NCBI GenBank assembly: GCA_030407315.1
Contig: JALQPE010002323.1
Location: 19,757 to 83,756, forward strand
Origin: Asparagopsis taxiformis
Taxonomy: Eukaryota; Rhodophyta; Florideophyceae; Bonnemaisoniales; Bonnemaisoniaceae
Direction: 5' to 3'
Length of the DNA stretch: 64,000 nucleotides
A model generated the notes under the pieces. It did no database searches. It was given only the letters and a program-made list of their open reading frames with translations, and was not told where the DNA came from. Shown here one piece after another: positions 57,463-64,000 of the stretch (position 1 is the stretch's first letter; every line of letters begins with the position of its first letter). The translations under genes were made by a program, and so were the position numbers.

Positions 57463-59711
57463 TAGTTCGCATGGCATGGAAAAAGGCTCAGCTGGTAGAT
57501 ACGTAAACGGAGCAAACCGAAATTTAGTACAAGATAGAAGTTCAGTTGTTGTGTTCATTTTATGAGTAGCTACAATATGTTGAGTCCAGGTTGCCGATCA
57601 GTTCGAACTGCATCTAGTCGGCTCATCATGAAATGGACAGTGCATTTTCGATATGTTGATGTAAAGCTGATACTATAGATATCTCTGTTGTTACGTTGAA
57701 ATCAGATTCATCTGCAGGACTTTTCGATCACTTCACACCTATGAGTGAACGTATCTATTCGGCATTTCCCACTTCTCCAAGTGCACAGAACCTTCCTGCA
57801 GTATCTATCAATATGTGTGTCACAGTGTGCGCATAGCTCTCTCTCTCTCTCACACATGAGAATATGTGTTGGAATCCCATCTGTCACCTGATGTGGAACC
57901 TGAATTGTCCACTTCAAGCAGACAAGTATTAGGCCAGCAACACGTAAACAGCACATGGAAAGTAGTCAAATATGGACTATGATGTACTGCATTGATGACT
58001 GAGTATACATAGGCTTTCGTTCGTTAGTCCTTTGCTAGCATATAAACAATTGCTTACGGAAGAAGGGAAGCGTACTGAGGTCATACAATTGTATAGACGC
58101 TAACATCATGATACAATCACTGCAGCGATCTTGAAGGATTCTTGTTCACGACCGAGTGCGCTTGTAAATACTAGCACACAGTCTTACATTAATATGACGA
58201 TCGGTGCTTCCAGATTTCCGTAATACCACGGCATGTGCATATACATATAAATATTGGGGATAGCTCACGATCTTCCCATACACTTTAACTGCTGTAGTTT
58301 TTGGAGCAGAAAGACACGTTAGTAGTATTTATCCTTCGAAGCGTGTATTCGTTTGCACATTTACTGCAATGATTTTGCGTGCATCGTACTCCTTTCACAA
58401 TATAAATGGACAAATCTTGGATAACTTTTCTCCACCATAGATCGTTTTTCAGTTGCATTGATTCATAATCAATCACTGCTTCCTCGCGCAGAAATGCTCC
58501 CTGGAAACCTGTCCTATCATTGTGTATAAAAATTGTGTGACCAGTGATCAGTTCTTTCATGATTCCCATTGATACACACCTCGGCAGTTGTACTCACTTG
58601 CAGTACCAATACACGTGCACAGTTAACCTTCAACGCAAGCTTGCTCACTGTCATAGACTCCCAGTACAGATAGTTTTCGTATCGTAGCTCGCTCTTTACG
58701 AACCTTGATCAGCTGCTCATCAGCACCGAATCGTATGCAATTGATCCGCTTCAGAATACATAGCGATGTAGGAAGATCTTCCTCCCTCGCGCACAAATGC
58801 TTCCCAAGAATGTATGTGAACTTTTAAACTTCCGCTAGATGTCCTAAGACACTGTAACAGTAAATTTCGAAGCTGCCGACAATGCCACTGGAAATGTTCA
58901 CGAACATGATCGCCACGCACGGCCAATTCGACTCTTCCATGAGTAATAGTGCCACGTTCTATGATGAACTCACCATAATGCAATGTTGCTTTCCAGTTTC
59001 AACTGGAAAGGTGCAAGGAGCCATTCATGAGGACAAAAATGTCTCTCCATGTTGTGCCACTGGAGGCACGGCGGCGGATAAGTTCATTACAGCCACGTAC
59101 AGATAGTATGGCGGTATGGCTATCCAACATTGTACGGCTGGAATACAATAAATTTAAAATCAAATGTTTTTGAGATCATTACATCCCAGCTCTGGTACAG
59201 TATTTCATGAATATGTTTAGAAATTTTATTGTGTTTCAAAATAGCCTCATTTTGAGGAACTTTAAACTTCGCCCGTACTACACTACATATGTTGCCCATG
59301 CAATAGTCTCTGCTCTCCGTGCACGGTACTACTCCATGCCAGAGAATAGGGGAGTATTCAGCAGCTCTTCCATGGATTTACTGCTTCTAGCCTTCTGCAA
59401 ACTATTCATTCCCAAAATTTCCGCTCCGACTCCATAAATAATCCGTGACGTACCACACTATTCAATCCAAATTTTTCAATTTCATCTCTTTAAACTATTA
59501 TTCATATACTAATTCATATTTAATATGTCACGCAGTAATTTATCAACACGCCCATGGCTTCTATTGCTGGAACATGATCCACCATCTACATGGAACAAGT
59601 ACTACTCCTCTTTCCCAGCGTGACACACCAGCGTGACAAAACACCTTATTTTATCAATAAAATATTCCGTTTCACAGAAAAGACAATTCTGATTCCCTCT
59701 AAAGCAGAGTT
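57044..59711 (-). repeat. right terminal inverted repeat
   Basis: Inverted copy of 46975-49642. The inner end is CATCCTCC at 57044 and the outer end is AGAGTT at 59706-59711. Frames of 60-94 codons here are the exact reverse of those in the left copy. Confidence 0.92.
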
Positions 59712-60384
59712 AACGGCATCCATGGCCTCCCGATTGCGGGTCGCGAAACGCGAGACGCCGCGCGGGCATAACAAGGAATTCTCGTGGGGCGATTGTTCAT
59801 GATTGCAGGCTGGAACTAGTTCCTGAGCGTGAGCTCACGAGTGAGTTGGCGAAGCCGCAGGGTGGCGGGCCGAGATTAGTCAGTCAAGATGCGATTCCTA
59901 TAGGGGAGCACGCGTCGCTGACTGTGGTCGCGACCATTGGTCCATTTTGACTTCAATCATTGCCCAAGGGGTGGTTCCGTGCACGGAAGCGCAAGGGGCT
60001 TCCTAGGAAGAAAGGGTTGCAGAGTCGGCCGCGGTCCGTTGATTGCTCCCTTGACGTGGCAGAGGGGGTTCAGGAAGGGGGTACGCGTCTTAGACGGGTT
60101 ATTGACCCTACCTTACTTTACCCAGAGGGGGAAGAATACGTCAAGGCGATCACCGGTCCCCTCCTTCTGGATGTCGACATCCTTGGAGTTTCTATTGGCT
60201 CCCGCCCGATCTGCGTCCATCCCTTCCGGCACGGCGCACGCGCCGTGGTCAGCGTACACTTGTAGCGATATATCACTCCAGGTGTGTACGTTGCCATTTG
60301 GCCACGGCCAACCAGCGCGTGACATCTAGGTCCGGTGATAGTGCGTCACTTAGATCCAACGGACGCCGTGGATTAACGATATTC
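59712..60384 (-). other. non-coding tail of the second chromovirus
   Basis: GC-rich DNA that differs sharply in composition from the TIR beside it. No intact frame; it continues the chromovirus between the transposon insertion and the chromodomain relic. Confidence 0.4.
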
Positions 60385-60675
60385 TTACCTTCCGGCTGTG
60401 TCTTGGCGTTTGAAACGAGCGCGCTCTTTTTGACGTGCGGCCCGTTTCCGATGCCGAGCCACTATAGCTGGGGGAAGGTTCGCTTCCGGCTCCCAGGTAT
60501 CCTCCTAGGGGGCGTACCCCAACCAGCGCACAAGGAAGTAGGATATGCCATCCTCGTCTACCCATTCGTCGATAAGGTCGTCGATCGTATACTCCTTGGA
60601 GTGTTCCTCGGAGTCACCGTCGACCGGCGTAGGACTGACCAGTTCGCTTGTGTCCTGCGTTACCCGTAACACTGA
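60385..60675 (-). pseudogene. pol: chromodomain relic of the second chromovirus pol
   Basis: The minus strand reads YTIDDLIDEWVDEDGISYFL, then VRWLGYAP, a TAG at 60507-60505, and EDTWEPEANLPP with a basic tail ending at 60385. This matches the chromodomain of the first element (YPIDDLIDYVTDDDGEQW). The rest of pol is missing: the frame ends at about 60675, where AT-rich DNA of another origin begins. Orientation (minus) opposite to the ORF at 41723-44977 gives the same pol-versus-antisense-ORF layout as at 3201-11793. Confidence 0.75.
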
Positions 60676-60844
60676 TTTTTTGTATGAACAGAATATATTT
60701 TCGAGTTAAGAATAAATTTGTTTCGAAAATGATTGAATAAATTTCCATATTCTGATATTGATTGACCTTTTCATAAATGTTCCGAAATCGATTGATCTCA
60801 TGGTTATTTCATTTCCGTGGTGCAGAAATATTACAAAGAACAGT

Positions 60845-63428
60845 TCAGTATTTCCCCAATGCTACTAAACCTGCTCTAATTTCCTTCTCTACTCCTGCTC
60901 TGAGTTTCTTGTTCGTCAAAGAATCAAACTCAGCTATTACTGTATCCACAGAAATATTCCCTTGCCAAGGGTCTATATTTTTTTCCTCTTCCAACTGTCG
61001 CCGGACGATACTTACCACTCCATGCATCCCTTTTGTCATACACTTCATACCATCTTATGAACAGATTTCTTGTCACGCCACTTCCATCCTGGATATATTC
61101 GATAATCTGTCCTAGCCAGAAAGGCATTTCCTTCGTACATCCGTATCCATTAACAGCAACAAAATCGATTCCTAGAATAAGGTAGGTCTGTTTGAGCCAT
61201 CATTTCCTGTAATTTTCTTCATCCTCGTCAAACCCATGGTTGGAAAAACTCTGATTACTGTAAATTCCATTCAGCTCTACGCACTCTTCCAAGTTCCAAT
61301 GTAGTGGTTCGTCTCTGTCTCTGTACACTTGAGCAACCAGTGCATGAAGTGATCTCATTTTAGCGACACTGTTCACCCTTACCTCCTCTGATCTGAGCCT
61401 TAGAAGAATTTTTTTCCTTATCTGGTGGACAGACAACAGAGTTACAGGGTGCCGCGTGAGGTTTGGTGGAGATCGAGTAAATCCTTTGAGGCCATTGGTC
61501 AATGCTGGAAGGCTTCTCCACTGGTCATCACAAGAAATTTGACATCACAAGCAGTTTTGAAGAAGGCAGAACCCCGTTCTGTTTCGGGATCTCTGAAGAA
61601 TCTGAAGTAGCGGTACTTTGAAAAAGGTTTCACCTTCCCAATACAGTTTTCCATCTTACATAAACCCGAGAAATTGATAATGTGTAGCATGCGGGAGACA
61701 GATGGTTCAGGCGTGAAAGACTTTCGCAGTTCATCGTGGAGATCCTCCATAGTTGCTGCGTTATTGAATTTCAGTCTCCTTGATGTACAACTGAAGGCTT
61801 GGTCGATATCAGAGTGAGTGTGTCCTATAGGAAGGAAAGACACAAATGTCTCTTCGTACACACCCCATGCCACTAAGCATTCCAAGTAGCAGAACAAGAA
61901 TGAATTTTTGTTCTCCCGTGTGCAATTGTTAACTTGCAAAAAAAGTTTTCCCTGTAGTTTAGATCCTAATGCTTTGCTTGAAAGCGTTCTGTGAAGCGCT
62001 TCCACGATATGGTTAGCACCAGTTTCAAATTCTGCGGTCATGGTATACAACGAGAGATGTTTTCGAGCACCATGCTCTAGTACACCTATCAGCCTGACCT
62101 TCAAACTATGCCCAACTGTCGCTTTTGTATTGACAGTGAAATGGGGAAGCCCATATCCAGACTGGTCTGCACCATCCACGATAAGTGATGTATACTGCGA
62201 AGGATACAACGCAGCTAGCTCACACCTCTTCTGATACTCTCTACGTTCCGAGAAACCATCTCTATATGCAAACGTCTCTGTTCAAGAAGAGGAGCTGTAC
62301 TCTTCTTGTCTGTTCCATACTTGGCTAGAGCGTCCCGAATATACTCACAATCAGTACATTTTGTGAATCGCTGAATTCTTCTTCTTACTTTGATATCACC
62401 GCAATACTTCTTCCAAGTTGTGTAGAAGTATGCCAAAGAAGGTATATTATGATATCCATGCAGAACAGTGTACTGTTCTCGGAAAACTTCATAGACAGAT
62501 TTCTTTTGAAAGAGTGGAAGGTGTCTTTCGTTGTGTCAGGCATTCGCTCCGCTGTAGAATCCGCAAATCTGTCCAGGAAAACATATAACAGAGTCCCTCT
62601 GTGGACTCTCTGGGTCTTTTTGAGCTGATGAAAAACAGACTGATCTTCCATTTGCCCATGAAATCTTCACTGATCGTTGCATGTGTCTAGAAAAATGAAG
62701 GAAGACTCCAGGAATTTGTAGCAGACTTTCCTCCCGCAAAAAAGGTAAACTTTAGAGCTGGGATCGATAATTTCTCCAAGTATCTTCGCCGATCAATCCT
62801 TCCCATAAAAGTACTCGGCTGACTTCAGACCTCAGAAACGTTGGGTCTGTACTTCGAAAGCATCTCCTTTTCTTACAACAGAACTGTTTTCTGATGTCTA
62901 GATTAGATAAAGACGTGACATGCTTCCTCTTCTCGATCATCCTTTTGCTCACACTATTTCCATTACTCCTCTTGTCGCTATCATGGTTTTTTCGTGGACT
63001 TGTATCCAACTGATAGATGGATGGTTTTCCAATTGGACAAGATGACGCACAAGAATCAGAATATCTTTCTGTTGCAGTAATTGGAGATAAGCATTCAGAT
63101 ACAGAAGCTTGTTTTACTTCCAGCGGTGATTGAAATGGATATTTCCGTAACCGTCATTACGCTCCAAAAGAATTCCAGATTCCGAACGATTCAATGAACC
63201 TCTGACATATTCTTGGCGGTTTCTGTTGAAACGAATTGGAATTATATCATTGCTCAATGGAATTCCTTGGTTTGCAGATGATTTTGATCGGTTTGGATGA
63301 TGCGGAAATGAGTTCTCGCTGGTGCATTGTTCAGCTTCGGCTTCGATCCCCATCGTTGCAAGAATACCGACAGCACTTTTGTGAATCAGTTTGCCGTTGG
63401 TGTCGGAGAGGCAAAATGTGTCCTCCAT
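60845..63428 (-). pseudogene. decayed second DUF7869-like putative transposase
   Basis: Fragments in order on the minus strand: N-terminus from 63428 (MEDTFCLSDTNGKLIHKS); FCCKKRRCFRSTDPTFLRSE (62.9 kb); YFYTTWKKYCGDIKVRRRIQ and KCTDCEY; the core LIVDGADQSGYGLPHF, LQVNNCTRENKN and LPIGHTHSDIDQAFSCTSRR (62209-61499); and the C-terminal FWLGQIIEYI and TVIAEFDSLT...GKY (61127-60845). These align along the whole intact protein at 54517-56931, but several stops and frameshifts interrupt the frame, and QLDN has become QVNN. No TIRs like those of the intact element were seen around it, so it is from a related but different element. Confidence 0.85.
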
Positions 63429-64000
63429 GAGTTTGCAGTGGTTTCACTTCGAACGCTCACTTTCATTGAGAGGTGAACAGAAGGCGGGGAAAATTTGTAA
63501 GTACTGATAGAGCATATAATTCAATTTACAAAAACAGAGAACAAATTTCGCGCCAAATATTGTACAACGGTAATGATCGATGTGAAAAGATTTATTCCTT
63601 CTTCTCTAGATGTTTGGAATCGCTCTTCAGTAGTGCAATGTACAAAAATAGTACTCATTCGCAAACATCTTTATCTCAATTGGAACATCTCATGCTGTGT
63701 AGGTCCCAAGAGAATATTACCGCTAAGCCCTTCAGGTTTCCCGGGGCTTCTCGATGCCTCCATAACCATATGGGTATTTTTTATCGCCAGCATCCTCCTT
63801 AACTTTGAAGGAATAGCATGCAACTAGCTTCTGTCCATCTTTCTCGTACTCAGAGAGAGGAACATTATGAATAGAAGTATGTAAATCACTGTCCCTATCT
63901 GGAGCTGACAGAAGCTTTGCATGACCAATAGTGATTCCATCAAGGATAATTCAACTCTGTCCCCTCCTTTCAGCACATCGTTTCCACTTTGAACAATATA
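63429..64000. other. no gene recognised
   Basis: Upstream of the decayed transposase. Only short frames; any partner gene of that element would be to the right of the window. Confidence 0.4.

Larger units (their letters stand above)
46975..59711. mobile_element. 12.7-kb DNA transposon with 2,668-bp terminal inverted repeats
   Basis: 46975-49642 and 57044-59711 are inverted copies of the same length; the six main short frames translate identically in both, and no difference was noticed. Outer ends read AACTCTGCTTTAGAGGG. Flanks are AACG at 46971-46974 and AACG at 59712-59715, a candidate 4-bp target duplication. Inside are two divergent genes, a ParB-like/DNA methyltransferase (minus) and a DUF7869-like putative transposase (plus), each reading toward a TIR. 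Left and right flanks belong to one chromovirus (antisense ORF and repeats on the left, chromodomain on the right), which supports insertion into it. The matching TIRs suggest recent movement or gene conversion. Confidence 0.85.

Noticed and set aside
59937..60669. Plus-strand ORFs of 123-130 codons
   Set aside because: The opposite strand encodes a recognisable chromodomain relic across part of this region, so these are shadow frames.

Overview
This is a repeat-rich nuclear segment of a eukaryote with intron-poor genes. The evidence is LTR retrotransposon proteins, TATA-box promoters, a secretory signal peptide gene pair, a long-TIR DNA transposon, and no operons or ribosome binding sites. 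A DUF6818-like gene, chromovirus elements and long single-exon ORFs would suit a red alga (for example a florideophyte) or an oomycete-like protist. That placement is inference only.

Layout. 1-12976: nested Ty3/gypsy elements. A minus-strand element (gag 894-1, 5' LTR 995-1654) sits inside a decayed plus-strand chromovirus (gag 1655-3201, pol with chromodomain 3201-8247, large antisense ORF 11793-8528, probable 3' LTR 12294-12976). That chromovirus itself cuts an unknown minus-strand gene (12977-13495). 13820-20790: a hairpin-rich repeat family flanks a gene whose product joins a ParB-like N-terminal module to a 2-oxoglutarate/Fe(II) dioxygenase-like C-terminus (16035-20043). 21170-24899: low-complexity DNA and a Ty1/copia relic with its LTR. 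27448-33576: two convergent genes for secreted, basic, eight-cysteine proteins, clearly paralogous. 35640-38880: a transposase relic, a DUF6818-like gene split by a solo LTR with a 5-bp target duplication, and a copia gag relic.

40480-60675 is best read as one minus-strand chromovirus carrying the same kind of antisense ORF (41723-44977). A 12,737-bp DNA transposon (46975-59711) has split it. This transposon has 2,668-bp inverted termini that appear identical, a 4-bp candidate target duplication, and two divergent genes. One encodes a ParB-like plus beta-class DNA methyltransferase fusion (52382-49224). The other encodes a DUF7869-like putative transposase (54517-56931). The TIR encodes the C-terminal module of the methyltransferase, and the other TIR places the same module in frame behind the transposase stop codon. 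A decayed second DUF7869-like gene lies at 63428-60845.

The most interesting theme is a ParB-like module shared by two proteins with different DNA-modification-type catalytic domains (a methyltransferase and a dioxygenase). One of them is physically inside a transposon beside its putative transposase.
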